DNA of 64,000 nt. Source: Rutidosis leptorrhynchoides. Lineage: Eukaryota; Streptophyta; Magnoliopsida; Asterales; Asteraceae. This document shows positions 21,513-33,433 of the stretch, one piece after another. The stretch is from positions 301,914,501 through 301,978,500 of the forward strand of contig NC_092336.1 in assembly GCF_046630445.1 (NCBI RefSeq). Direction: 5' to 3'. The notes beneath the pieces are model-generated. The model had not been told where the DNA came from and searched no databases. It saw nothing but the letters and a program-made list of their open reading frames with translations. The position numbers and the translations under genes are program-made. The stretch's first letter is position 1. Each line of letters starts with the position of its first letter.

Positions 21513-22715
21513 GGATGGGTTCTGGAAGGGTCATCTTTGATGATCTCTTCCTGTCTGCTGGTTTGCTTGAAGAAGCATCAGCAGACGGAGTAGGGGTAAA
21601 AGGACACCTGTTGGCTAAGTGAAACTTGCTGCCACATTTGTAGCATTTTCTCACATTTGGTATCGGTGATGGGTCATACACATTGTAAAGGGGATCGGGG
21701 CGATGTTTGGTAACTGCCTCAATAAGCTGGTTAAGCTTGACTGTCATAATCTCAGTGATAGACAGCTCTTCATTCGAGTCCACTTTTGCTTTTCCCTTAA
21801 GGGCAGCTTTCTTCTTGGAACCAGTACCATAGTCATGACGTATTGCTTTGCCTTTATCATTTGACGAGCCAGTGTGGGAAGTTACTGGCTTGTCAACTGA
21901 AGCTGATGAACTAGAAGATGTTTTTCCTGCTGCCTTGGACTTGCCAGTATTACATTTGGCTGGTTTGTCTGCAGCTACTGGTTAACCAGTAAGTTTGTCA
22001 TCAGCTGGCTTAGCACAATTGGAACTCGAACACGAAGGGGAATCAGTAGATTTAACTTTTCTAAGATTATTTTCAATGATTTCCCTTTTTATACGTCTTT
22101 CTTTTGGAGTCATGTAGTAGATGCTTGAGGGGTCAGTGGTCTTATCAATTGAGGTACTGGCTTCTCTTGCTCTAACCTCATCCTCCAAAATCTCTTTCAT
22201 GGCAGTGGTGGGGACACAGTAGCAGGTCTAACAAATTTATTCTTCAAGACCTTTTTACCTTTAACTATCTTGGCAAAAGTATTTGGCAAGACAGCTTCAG
22301 GATCTGTTTCAAGAATTGGGTCCATGAAAGTAACCTCTGCAATAGCAGCAGCAGTAGCATAATCACCAGCAAAGAAAGCTTCAACTTGGGCAGGCACCTG
22401 CTCGTTAACACACTTTGCTATGCGTTGAGCTGATGTACACCATGAAGCGACAACCTTTTTAAGATTATCCAGCTGGTTCTTGACTTCTGCTGCCTCAACG
22501 TGAAGAGACTTTAAAGCAAAATTTTGTTTTTCGAGTTTTGAAATATCATCTTTCAAGATTTTAATTTCATCATTTTTGCATTTAAGTTTCTCATTTAAAG
22601 ATTTGTTGTCTGATATCAAAACTTCTTCACATTTGCTGCCTCTACATAAGTCAACTCTTAGGTAGTCAAACATTTCGGCCTTTTCATCATCAGTATAAGT
22701 TCGAAAATTATCAAC
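21487..22715 (-). CDS. SIRE-type gag-pol linker region left of the nested element
   Basis: The remainder of the coding region on the far side of the nested element. It shows a long coiled coil ([20 protein letters not shown] and following, around 22430-22640), an Ala-rich stretch, and near 21640 a second CCHC zinc knuckle ([14 protein letters not shown]). Protease follows in pol. The region looks broken in a few places and is physically separated from the first part of gag by 17 kb. Structural and RNA-binding roles in the particle are inferred from the family. Confidence 0.7.
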
Positions 22716-23187
22716 CTTATTGATAATGCTAAAAACGAACATATATTTCATAGCATTATTCCTCAAGAAAGACAAGCTTTTAGTTGCAATTGTCCTATTT
22801 ACAAGTGATATTCGTTTAAATAATAAAAGGTGAAGACAAAAGACAGATTCGACGAATTGAAGACGCAAACGACCAAAAAGCTCAAAAGTACAAAATACAA
22901 TCAATGAGGTTCCAATTATTGATAAGAAACATCTCAAAATTACAAGAGTACAAGATTCAAAATGCAAAGTACAAGATATTAAATTATTCGCAAGGACGTT
23001 CGAAAATCTGGAATCGGGACCAGAGTCAACTCTCAACGCTTGACGCAACGGACTAAAAATTATAAGTCAACTATGCACATAAATATAATATAATATTTAA
23101 ATAATTCTTATAATTATTTATATATTATATATTATATTATTAAAAACCGTCGGCAGAAAAAACAAAGGCATGTGAGCCTCTCCAGCT

Positions 23188-23237
23188 GGCCATGCGATCG
23201 CATGGCCTGGAAGGCATAAATCCATGCGATCGCATGG
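23188..23237. repeat. Paired palindromes, CATGCGATCGCATG core (5' LTR)
   Basis: GGCCATGCGATCGCATGGCC at 23188-23207 is a perfect 20-bp palindrome. A second one, CCATGCGATCGCATGG, lies at 23222-23237, 14 bp downstream (spacer TGGAAGGCATAAAT). The TATA box begins 24 bp further on. The exact counterpart in the 3' LTR is at 38332-38381. Confidence 0.97.
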
Positions 23238-23260
23238 TGCACAGTTCCAGCCCACATGCC

Positions 23261-23267
23261 TATAAAA
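23261..23267 (+). promoter_or_regulatory. Probable TATA box of the Athila-type LTR promoter
   Basis: TATAAAA in an LTR, followed 25-35 bp later by a CA-rich, then TC-rich stretch (ACACAAAACACATCTTTTTC) of the kind that starts plant transcripts. Lies 24 bp after the paired palindromes. The start site itself cannot be fixed from sequence. Confidence 0.6.
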
Positions 23268-24679
23268 ATCGAGCTTTGGTGTAACACAAAACACATCTTT
23301 TTCTTCTCCTCATTCATACGTAGTATATATTTATATTTTAATTTTAATTTTAATTTTAATTTTAATTCTAATAATAAGGGTATGTTAGCGAATGTTGTAA
23401 GGGTGTAAGTCGAAATTCCGTCCGTGTAACGCTACGCTATTTTTAATCATTGTAAGTTATGTTCAACCTTTTTACATTAATGTCTCGTAGCTAAGTTATT
23501 ATTATGCTTATTTAATCCGAAGTAATCATGATGTTGGGCTAAAAATATTAAAATTGGGTAATTGGGTTTTGTACCATAATTGGGGTTTGGACAAAAGAAC
23601 GACACTTGCGGAAATTAGACTATGGGCTATTAATGGGCTTTATATTTGTTTAACTAAATGATAGTTTGTTAATTTTAATATAAAGATTTACAATTGGACG
23701 TCCCTATAAATAACCATATACACTCAATCGGACACGATGGGCGGGATATTTATATGTACGAATAATCGTTCATTTAACCGGACACGGGAATGGATTAATA
23801 GTCACTAGAATTATTAAAACAGGGGTGAAATTATGTTCAAGGACACTTGGCATAATTGATAATAAAGTATTAAAACCTTGGGTTACACTCAGTCGACATC
23901 CTGGTGTAATTATTAAACAAAGTAATAAAACCTTGTTACAGTTTAAGTCCCCAATTAGTTGGAATATTTAACTTCGGGTATAAGGATAATTTGACGAGGA
24001 CACTCGCACTTTATATTTATGACTGATGGACTGTTATGGACAAAAAACAGACGGACATATTAAATAATCCAGGACAAAGGACAATTAACCCATGGGCATA
24101 AAACTAAAATCAACACGTCAAACATCATGATTACGGAAGTTTAAATAAGCATAATTCTTTTATTTCATATTTAATTTCCTTTATTTTATACTTAATTACA
24201 CTTTTAATTATCGTACTTTTTAATTATCGCAAATTTATTTTATCGCACTTTTATATATCGCAATTTCATTATCGTTATTTACTTTACGTTTTAAATTAAG
24301 TCTTTTATTTATTTAATATTTTACATTTTGTTTTAACTGCGACTAAAGTTTTAAAATCGACAAACCGGTCATTAAATGGTAAAAACCCCCCTTTATAATA
24401 ATAATATTACTTATATATATATTTGTATTTTTATAAAATAAAACTAATATAGCGTTAAACTTTGATTAAAAGATTTTCCCTGTGGAACGAACCGGACTTA
24501 CTAAAAACTACACTACTGTACGATTAGGTACACTGCCTATAAGTGTTGTAGCAAGGTTTAAGTATATCCATTATATAAATAAATAAATATCTTGTGTAAA
24601 ATTGTATCGTATTTAATAGTATTTCCTGCTAAAATTTGATAGTATTTTATACCCCTTAGCTTTAACTATCAAGTATTTT

Positions 24680-24697
24680 TGGCACCGCTGCCGGGGA
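24680..24697 (+). other. Primer-binding site (tRNA-Asp type)
   Basis: TGGCACCGCTGCCGGGGA differs at two positions from TGGCGCCGTTGCCGGGGA, the complement of the tRNA-Asp 3' end used by Athila and Tat elements. The 8-bp gap from the LTR is usual for this lineage. Confidence 0.85.
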
Positions 24698-26180
24698 ACA
24701 ATCTAGCTTAAAAGCCGGAAGCGCAACGCTAATATATATAAAAAAAAAGATTTTTCTTTTTAGTTTACTTTTATAAAAAAATACGCTTTTGTAAAAATAC
24801 GTTTTAATATATTAGAAAATATAAAAAGAAAACAAAATTATAAATATTTTTAAGAGTTTGTTAAATATTTAAGTTCTATAAAAGTTTATTTATCTTTATT
24901 TTATAAAAATATAAGTTTTATTTAATTTATATAAATATATTACATAAATATATAAAACAGAAAATTCAAAACAGAAAAAAAATATAAAAACACTCGGGCC
25001 TGCTACTGTAGCAGCCCGTAACCTGGCCCAAAACCTCAGCTCATGCGATCGCATGAGACCGAAGGCATAAACTCATGCGATCGCATGAGAGTGTCTGACA
25101 CGCCAACTGCAACCCTAAACCTGCATTTATTACGGGGTATTATTATTATTATTTAATAAACCCTAATTAGGTTTTATTATTTAATTAGTTATTAGTTTTT
25201 AGATTTAATTTATATATTTAGTTTAATTAGTTTAATTAAATTTTAAAATTAATAGTTTTATAAAATAAATAATATAAAAATAATATTTTTATAAAAATTG
25301 TCCTTTTTACAACTTTTAGTATATTTTTATATTTTTGTCCCTTTTTAATTGTTTTAGTGTAATATTTGTATTTTTCGCTCGTATTTAGTTATTAATTCAT
25401 AGTTTTTGCCATAGTTATTTTTATTTCTAGATTTTTAGGCTCTGCCGTAAAATCCCTTAAATGCTTTTTCTTTAGACTAAGATTTAAGTGCTTTAGAATT
25501 TTGCAACGCCTTTTTTAGTTTTAGTTCCTTTTTATAATATTGCCATTTGGGATATAGTTTTACTTGTAAGATTTAATATTTTTAGACGCAATTTTTAGTT
25601 TTTAGTTTTTAGTGCCTTTTTAAGTTTCAGCGCGCTACTTTCTTATTTTTCGACGCCTTTTACCTATGTATCAATTATCATTCCAATTAGTAATCTCAAT
25701 TTGCGATTATAATTTTAAGTTAGTGATAGTAATAAGGTTGGGTTAGTCGAGTTTTTTTTTTTTAAGTTTTATAGTCATTTTTTTTTCTTTCTTATTTTTC
25801 GACGCCTTTTATTTTTCGATCTTTTATTTTTCGACCTTTTTCAACGCGCTCTTTTTCTTTCTTATTTCTCGCCATTCTAGTTTTAGGACATAGATTTTTA
25901 TTCTACTTCTTATCTAAATTTCTTAAAATTACGAAAATTTATTTTAAGTGGTTAAATTGATAGACATCAAAATTTTCTGGTTCGTAGTAATAGTTGGATT
26001 TGTACGTGGGCCGGGTTATTGGAGCCAAACAGTCCTCAATTATATTGAGACCAAACGAATCATGCCCCTCTGCTGCATCTTTTGGCTATTCGAAACGTGG
26101 GCAAAATCAGAAAAGTCTATTAATTGGATAACTTATATAATTTTTTCTTTCCTTTTAAAAACTAATAGGATATTCAGTGA
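24698..26180 (+). other. Athila-type leader with second palindrome pair
   Basis: About 1.5 kb of very AT-rich, non-coding leader between the primer site and gag. It holds the palindrome pair at 25040-25089 and many short ATTTTTAG and TTTTTCGACGCC repeats (25600-25880). Confidence 0.7.
25040..25089. repeat. Paired palindromes, CATGCGATCGCATG core (leader)
   Basis: CTCATGCGATCGCATGAG occurs at 25040-25057 and again at 25072-25089, each a perfect 18-bp palindrome. The 14-bp spacer ACCGAAGGCATAAA shares GAAGGCATAAA with the LTR pair. The outer arm bases are CT/AG here instead of GGC/GCC in the LTR. Confidence 0.97.
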
Positions 26181-28270
26181 ATGCACCGAGCAAGACGTTC
26201 ACCACCTTTTGTACGTTCACCACCTGTAACTAGATCAAGACATCTAGCAAATATTACCGCCGTTGATTTTTCTTTAGAATCGTCATCCAGTCAACCAAGT
26301 ACTCCAGTTCAAATTTCTGATAATCCATTTTTTGAACCCGACCTCACAATTGAGAATCCGGAGAATATTCAGGGATGATTCATAGATCCTGAATCATTAA
26401 ATTTTCCTCCGGAACCACCAATCATTCAAACAGAGATTGTTGAGGAACGAACCATTAAATCAGAATCCTCTAGTGATTCCGATTCAACAAATTCAATTAT
26501 GGAGAATCTGGAACCTTTAAGTATGGAAGACCGAATGAGAGCTAAATGCACTGGCCAAGGTCACGCAATTACTCATCCTGACATTAATGCGCCAGATTAT
26601 GAAATCAAAGGACAAATTCTACACATGGTGACTAATCAATGCCAATTTAGTGGTGCGCCGAAGGAAGATCCAAATGAACATCTTCGTACCTTTAATAGGA
26701 TCTACACACTATTTAAAATCCGAGAAGTGGAGGATGAACAGATATATCTCATGTTATTTCCCTGAACTTTAAAGGGAGAAGCCAAAGATTGGTTGGAATC
26801 GTTACCTGAAAGGGCGATTGATACATGGGACGTTTTAGTTGAAAAATTTCTTAAACAATTCTTTCCGGCATCTAAAGCCGTAAGACTTCAAGGAGAAATT
26901 GTTACGTTCACACAGAAACCAAATGAAACTCTATATGAGGCGTGGACAAGATTTGGAAAGTTATTAAGAGGATGTCCGCAACATGGTTTAGACACCTGTC
27001 AAATAGTACAAATATTCTACCAAGGATGCGACATCACTACAAGAAAAGACATAGATATAGCAGCTGGTGGTTCTATTATGAAGAAAACCGAAACTGATGC
27101 TTATAAAATTATTGATAACACTGCTTCCCACTCACATGAGTGGCACCAAGAAAAAGATATCGTTAGATCATCTAAAGCAGCTAGAGCCGATTCTAGCCAT
27201 GACTTAGATTCCATTTCTTCAAAGATAGATGCTGTGGAGAGACGAATGGAAAAGATGACTAAAGATATCCACTCAATACGAATTAGTTGTGAGCAGTGTG
27301 GAGGACCACATTTGACAAAAGATTGTCTCAGTATTGAATTAACAATGGAACAAAGAGAGAATGTTTCATATCTAAACCAAAGGCCTGGAAATAATTTCAA
27401 AATAATTATCAACCGCCAAGACCGATTTACAATCAAAATCAGAATTATAACCGAAATATTCCATACAACAACCAACAAGGTCCTAGCAATCAACAAGTAT
27501 CCAATAATACTTACAATCAGCAAAGACCTAATTTTCAAAACAAACCACCACAAACCGATGATAAAAAGCCGAATTTAGAATATATGATGACGAAGCTAGT
27601 TGAAACTCAAACGCAGTTTTTCACATCTCAAAAACAAACTAATGAACAAAATGCTCAAGCATTTAGAAATCAACAAGCTTCTATTCAAAACTTGGAACAA
27701 GAAGTAAGTAACCGAGCAAGGTTAATAGGTGAAAGAAAACCAGGAAGTTTACCTAGTGATACAAATGCTAACCCCCGGAATGAAACAGCTAAAGCCATTA
27801 CCACAAGAAGTGGTACAACACTTAAACCACCTGAAATACCTGTAACTTCTGATGAAGCTATTCCTACTCCACAAGAACCACAACCTGATCAAGATAAGGA
27901 AAAAGAACCGGTAGTTGAAAAGGTTAATGAAGATAACACAGTTAAGGATAAACCTTATGTTAAACCATACCAACCACCACTTCCTTACCCGAGTGAAATG
28001 AAAAAAGAGAAACTTGAAGCCGAGCAATCCAAATTCTTGGATATGTTTAAACAGATAAATGTAAATCTTCCTTTCATTGATGTGATTTCAGGAATGCCTA
28101 GATATGCTAAATTCTTGAAAGATCTAATCTCAAATAGAAAGAAAATGGAAGAACTCTCGGCCGTTACTATGAATGCTAATTATTCAGCAGTGCTGTTGAA
28201 TAAGATACCAGAAAAACTATCTGATCCAGGAAGTTTCACAATTCCATGTTTTCTGGGTAGTCTTAGTTCA
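26181..28270 (+). CDS. Athila-type gag region
   Basis: Shows the plant retrotransposon gag domain (DPNEHLRTFNRIYTLFKI, then WDVLVEKFLKQFFPASKAVRLQ, ETLYEAWTRFGKLLRGCPQHG), followed by an incomplete zinc-knuckle remnant (CEQCGGPHLTKDC near 27290) and a Gln/Asn-rich then Pro/Glu-rich linker. Gag coats element RNA in cytoplasmic particles. The region is broken in several places and is treated here as one fossil part. Confidence 0.8.
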
Positions 28271-28980
28271 ATAGAAGCATTAGCAGACTTAGGTGCTAGT
28301 ATAAATTTAATTCCGTATTCACTATACACTAAACTAGACCTTGGAGAATTGAAACCAACAAGAATAAGTATACAACTAGCCGATCGATCAATAAAATATC
28401 CTAGAGGGATAATGGAGACATGCTAGTTAAAGTTGGTACTTTAGTATTTTCAGTAGATTTTGTTGTTCTGGACATGGAATAAGATTCTCAAGTTCCTCTC
28501 ATATTAGGAAGACCATTCTTAAACAAGGCTAAAGCAATGATAGACGTGTTTGGTAAGAAACTGACCCTAAGTATAGAGGACGAGAGTGTTACCTTTTCAG
28601 TTGATAGAGCAATGCAACAACCGCAATCTGCAGATGATACATGTTATTATATTCAAACTATAGATTCGCATGCAGAATTGTTAGAAGAATTTCCAGAATT
28701 ACAAGGAACAGGAGAATGTTCTTTAGGAGAAGGTAATGAACCAATTGATGAAGCTGAAATGTTAGCTACACTAATAGCTAATGGATATGAACCAACAACA
28801 GAAGAAATTCAAATGCTAAAAGAAGAAGACAGATATCGATATAAATTATCGATAGAAGAACCTCCAAAATTAGAGTTAAAGCCACTTCCAAACCATTTGG
28901 AATACGCTTATTTACATGGTGAATCTGAATTACCTGTAATAATATCGTCTTCTCTTACTGAAAATGAGAAATCATAACTC
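28270..28980 (+). CDS. Athila-type protease region
   Basis: An aspartic-protease signature appears as LADLGASINLIPYS near 28290, with the usual D-G-A/S arrangement changed in spacing but in the right place between gag and reverse transcriptase. It is followed by PLILGRPFL-type sequence near 28495. An acidic linker leads into pol. The region is broken. Confidence 0.65.
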
Positions 28981-28986
28981 ATTTCT

Positions 28987-31779
28987 GTGTTGAAAGCTCA
29001 TAAATCAGCCATTGCATGGAAGATTCATGATATTAAAGGAATAAGTCCTTCGTATTGCACACATAAAATCCTTATGGAAGAAGGTCATAAAATGTATGTG
29101 CAACGCCAACGAAGACTAAATCCGAATATGCAAGATGTAGTTAAAAAAGAAATTATTAAACTGCTAGATGCAGGTTTAATTTATCCAATCTCTGATAGTC
29201 CATGGGTAAGCCCAGTTCAATGCGTGCCTAAGAAGGGTGGCATGACTATCATTACAAATGAGAAAAATGAGCTTATTCCTACTAGGACTGTAACAGGATG
29301 GCGTGTTTGTATTGATTATAGAAAATTAAATGACGCCACCAGAAAAGATCACTTTCCCTTACCTTTTATTGATCAAATGTTGGAAAGATTAGCCGAAAAC
29401 AGTTACTATTGTTTTCTTGATGGATTTTCCGGATATTTTCAAATTCCAATAGCACCCGAAGATCAAGAGAAAACCACATTCACGTGCCCTTATGGTACTT
29501 TTGCTTACAAACGCATGCCATTTGGACTTTGCAATGCCCCTGCAACCTTTCAAAGGTGCATGATGGCGATTTTTCATGACAAGATAGAAGAATGCATGGA
29601 AGTTTTCATGGATGACTTTTCGGTCTTCGGTGATACATTTGAATCATGTCTAGTTAATCTGGAACGAATGCTTATTAGATGCGAACAATCAAATCTAGTT
29701 CTTAATTGGGAGAAATGCCATTTCATGGTTAAAGAAGGCATCGTTCTTGGACATAAAATTTCAAAAGAAGGAATTGAAGTGGATAGAGCTAAAGTAGATG
29801 TAATTGCTAAACTTCCACATCCCACCAATGTTAGAGGAGTTAGGAGTTTTCTAGGGCATGCCGGTTTTTACCGACGTTTTATAAAAGATTTTTCTAAAAT
29901 TGCCACTCCTATGAATAAACTCCTAGAAAAGGATGCTCCATTCATCTTTTCAGATGAACGTATCAAATCTTTTAATATTCTTAAAGAGAAACTTACTAAT
30001 GCGCCGATTATGATAACACCAAATTGGAATCTACCGTTTGAACTAATATGCGATGCAAGTGATTTTGCAATGGGAGCCGTTTTAGGACAAAGGATTGAAA
30101 AACGATTTCAACCTATATATTATGCTAGTAAGACGTTACAAGGAGCACAAACAAATTACACAACTACTGAAAAATAACTCCTTGCTATTGTCTTTGCTTT
30201 TGACAAATTTCGTTCATATCTCGTTCTAGCAAAAACGGTGGTCTATACCGACCATTCTGCTCTTAGATACCTATTTTCGAAACAAGAGGCCAAACCAAGA
30301 TTAATCCGTTGGATCTTACTCTTACAAGAGTTCGATATTGAAATCCGAGATAAAAGAGGAGCAGAAAATCTCGCCGCTGATCATCTTTCTCGTCTTGAAA
30401 ATCCCGAATTAGAAGTTCTAAATGAATCGGCCATACAAGACAACTTTCCTGATGAATATCTATTGAAGATAGATTATACTGAAATTCCATGGTTTGCAGA
30501 CTATGCAAACTACTTAGTATGTGAATTCCATGAAAAAGGATTATCGTACCAAAAACGAAAGAAATTCTTCAGTGATATAAAACACTATTTCTGGGAAGAT
30601 CCACATTTGTTTAAAAGTTGTCCCGATGGAATAATACGCCGATGTGTATTTGGAGATGAAGCTAGTAAAATTTTAAACCATTGTCACACAGGACCAACAG
30701 GAGGGCACTATGGGCCTCAACTAACAGCAAGAAAAGTTTATGATGCTGGATTCTATTGGCCTACAATTTACAAAGACGCACACCTTCTTTGTAAATCCTG
30801 TGATGCTTGTCAAAGGGCCGGAAAAATAAGTCAACGTGATGAAATGCCACAAAATGTCATTCAAGTATGCGAAGTATTTGACATTTGGGGTATTGACTTT
30901 ATGGGTCCATTTTCAAAATCTCATAATAATCTCTACATTCTCGTAGCCATTGATTATGTATCTAAATGGGCGGAATCACAAGCTCTCCCAACTAACGATG
31001 CACGAGTTGTAGTCAACTTTTTAAAACGTCTTTTTGCAAGGTTTGGAACACCGAAAGCTTTAATAAGTGATCGGGGTACTCATTTCTGTAATAATCAACT
31101 TGAGAAAGTTCTCAAAAGATATGGAGTAACTCATAAAATCTCCACCGCATATCATCCACAAATAAGTGGACAAGTTGAAAATACCAACCGAGCTTTAAAA
31201 CGTATTCTAGAAAAAACCGTAGGATCAAATCCGAAGGAATGGTCCATTAAATTGGAGGATGCACTCTGGGCTTTTAGAACAGCCTACAAAACTCCAATTG
31301 GAACCACACCTTTTAGACTCGTTTATGGAAAAGCATGTCATCTTCCAGTAGAAATTGAACACAAAGCATGTTGGGCTTTGAAGACATGTAATCTTGATTT
31401 ACATGAAGCTGGACGTCTACGGTTAAGTCAACTAAATGAATTAGAAGAATTAAGACATGAAGCATACGAAAATTCGTTAATCTATAAGGAAAGAACGAAG
31501 AAATGGCATGATAAAAGAAACAGAAGTTCAAAAGAATTTAAAGAAGGAGACATAGTTCTTCTTTTCAATTCACGATTCAAGCTATTTCCTGGAAAATTGA
31601 AATCAAGATGGTCTGGACCATTCATAGTCAAAAGAGTTTTCCCATACGGAACGATAGAATTAATAAATTCAAATAGAATTGAATTTAAAGTTAATGGTCA
31701 TAGAGTTAAACATTACATAGATAATCCGATGGAAGTCGACAACGAAGTTAATCACAATTTCGACACCACAGCTAACTAA
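28987..31779 (+). CDS. Athila-type reverse transcriptase, RNase H and integrase region
   Basis: Reverse transcriptase motifs: [47 protein letters not shown] and the catalytic [10 protein letters not shown]. RNase H follows with [17 protein letters not shown] and [12 protein letters not shown]. Integrase comes last, with an HHCC zinc-binding start (GHYGP...[12 protein letters not shown]), [17 protein letters not shown] and [10 protein letters not shown]. The order with integrase last is Ty3/Gypsy. The region is mostly open and all key motifs are recognisable, with about one break. Confidence 0.9.
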
Positions 31780-31951
31780 GTGTGGGGAGAATCAAGTTTT
31801 TAAAGGATAATATGTATTTCTGTTAGAGTTAGATTTTCTGTTTTCGTGTAGTTCTCGAAAATGGAACCCGAATGGTCTTTCCCTAGCAGACCCTAAAGAA
31901 CTAGTCTTCTCCCCCCACTCTGAATTTTTATTTTTTTTAGGTTTTTACGAA

Positions 31952-32302
31952 ATGAAGACTGCCTGTGAACTAAACCATGGTCTAATGCTACACGCTTTGA
32001 TCACTAAACGTAATAATGACACACTTCCGAGTGAAATAGTATCAGTAATCAGAGAAAGATTGGACGGAGTAAGAAAAGAATCCAGATGCGAAGATAATAA
32101 GTTACAATTTTGTAAAGGAAAATCAAAATCCGCAGCGAAAAAAAGAGCATGACACCTTGAAAGATGTCACAAATGCGGAAAATGGTCACATGAAGGTAAA
32201 TGTTCAAATAATCAAACCTATTCAAACGGAAAATGGTCACATGAAGGTAAATGTTCAAATAATCAAACCTATTCAAACACCGAATTTGTTACTTTATGCT
32301 GA
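31952..32302 (+). CDS. Small basic / zinc-knuckle ORF region downstream of integrase
   Basis: A short Lys/Arg-rich frame (66 codons from 31952) is followed by sequence with CHKCGKWSHEGKC, a C-x2-C-x4-H-x3-C knuckle-like motif. Part of it (51 bp, 17 codons) is tandemly duplicated at 32176-32226 and 32227-32277. A separate zinc-knuckle frame after integrase is not part of the standard Gypsy pol. It could be a nucleic-acid-binding accessory frame or a displaced gag fragment. I cannot say whether it is translated. Confidence 0.45.
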
Positions 32303-33382
32303 GACGGACCGTTCATATGTTTAGAAGAAAAAACACTGAATGCTCGAGGTTACGCCTATGTAGCTATGGAAAACCAATTAAACCGACTATCTTATGAATG
32401 GGATAGATCATATAACTAAGAATACTATCTCACAGGTAAGTCTGTACAGTTTTTATTTTTTATTTTTATTTTTAACCTTTTGATAATAAACGCTAAATTG
32501 TTCGCTATAAAGTATTAAATTGGTATTGAATAAACTTAGGTTTGGCGACCGAAATTATTGATATCATACAAAAATTTATTACATCACTGCGAAATTTAAC
32601 GTTTATTCTTAAGGTATAAAATTCTTTAATCAATCAACCCAAAATATTTTAAAAATTCGTCATGAGTTAAATTAGGTCATGGAACCAAAATTACTTTACC
32701 GAAAAGAGGGGCGTATATTTTTGATAATATTTGATTGATTAAAGTGGGATAAAAGCCAAAAAGATTTTTAATTTTATTTTTTACCATGTTTTTAAAATTA
32801 ATATATAAATATTAAATTAATATTTTGAACTTTGTAAAATCAATATATTTAAGTTTGTAAATATTTAAAAAATTAATCTTTTTAATATAAGTTTGTATCT
32901 ATAAAAACAAAAATATAATATAAGTTTGGTGTGAATTAATAATATGAATTTTTAATTAAGTTTGGTGTGAATTTTTAATTTTATGCATTTTAAATTTAAG
33001 TTTGGTGTGAATTTAAAAACAAAAATTTACTTTATTTCGCTAAGGTAAAAATATGTTTTTTAAAATTCTTCGTGAGTTGAAGACTAGGTCGTTGAACCGA
33101 AATTGCTTTACCCGAGGGAGGGACGAGAACTTTTATTATCATTATTTTTAATCTTATTGAATTAAAGTATGCCAAAAATATTAAAAAATCTAAAAATCTT
33201 TACTTTTAAAACCACGCTTTGATTTGACAAATTTTAAAATTTTGTCGAGGGACAGACTAGGACGACGATCCGAAACGCCCTCGCTCCTAAAGGAAATCAA
33301 ATTTTTAAAATTTTATTAATTTTATGTTTTATAAAGTATAACCTTTAAAAAAAAAAAAAAACCCAAATCACTGTAGCCGGCA
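32303..33382. repeat. Athila-type intergenic region with diverged internal repeats
   Basis: AAGTTTGGTGTGAATT occurs three times at 32922, 32958 and 32998, 36 and 40 bp apart. It resembles the polypurine-type tracts of Athila elements. A longer module (TTCGT..GAGTT...GGTC.T.GAACC.AAATT.CTTTACC) is present near 32655 and again near 33063, with a weaker trace near 33240. It looks like an old tandem duplication in the non-coding space between pol and the env-position ORF. Confidence 0.65.
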
Positions 33383-33433
33383 CCCCATGCGATCGCATGG
33401 GGTTTGCCCTTGGAACCCATGCGATCGCATGGG
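33383..33433. repeat. Paired palindromes, CATGCGATCGCATG core (upstream of env-position ORF)
   Basis: CCCCATGCGATCGCATGGGG at 33383-33402 is a perfect 20-bp palindrome, and CCCATGCGATCGCATGGG at 33416-33433 a perfect 18-bp one, 13 bp apart. It is followed by a CA-rich, UTR-like stretch (CACACAACACACACAAAAAC) from about 33480. Confidence 0.97.

Larger units (their letters stand above)
22721..24671 (+). repeat. Athila-type 5' LTR
   Basis: Begins TGATAATGCTAAAAACG and ends TTTAACTATCA. It carries a pair of palindromes at 23188-23237 just upstream of a TATA box, and a (TTTTAA)n tract near 23336-23366. Confidence 0.95.

Noticed and set aside
22721-23048. Apparent continuation of the SIRE-side coding frame into 22721-23048
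   Set aside because: That part lies inside the Athila-type LTR and is repeated at 37865-38192. The SIRE sequence stops at the target duplication.
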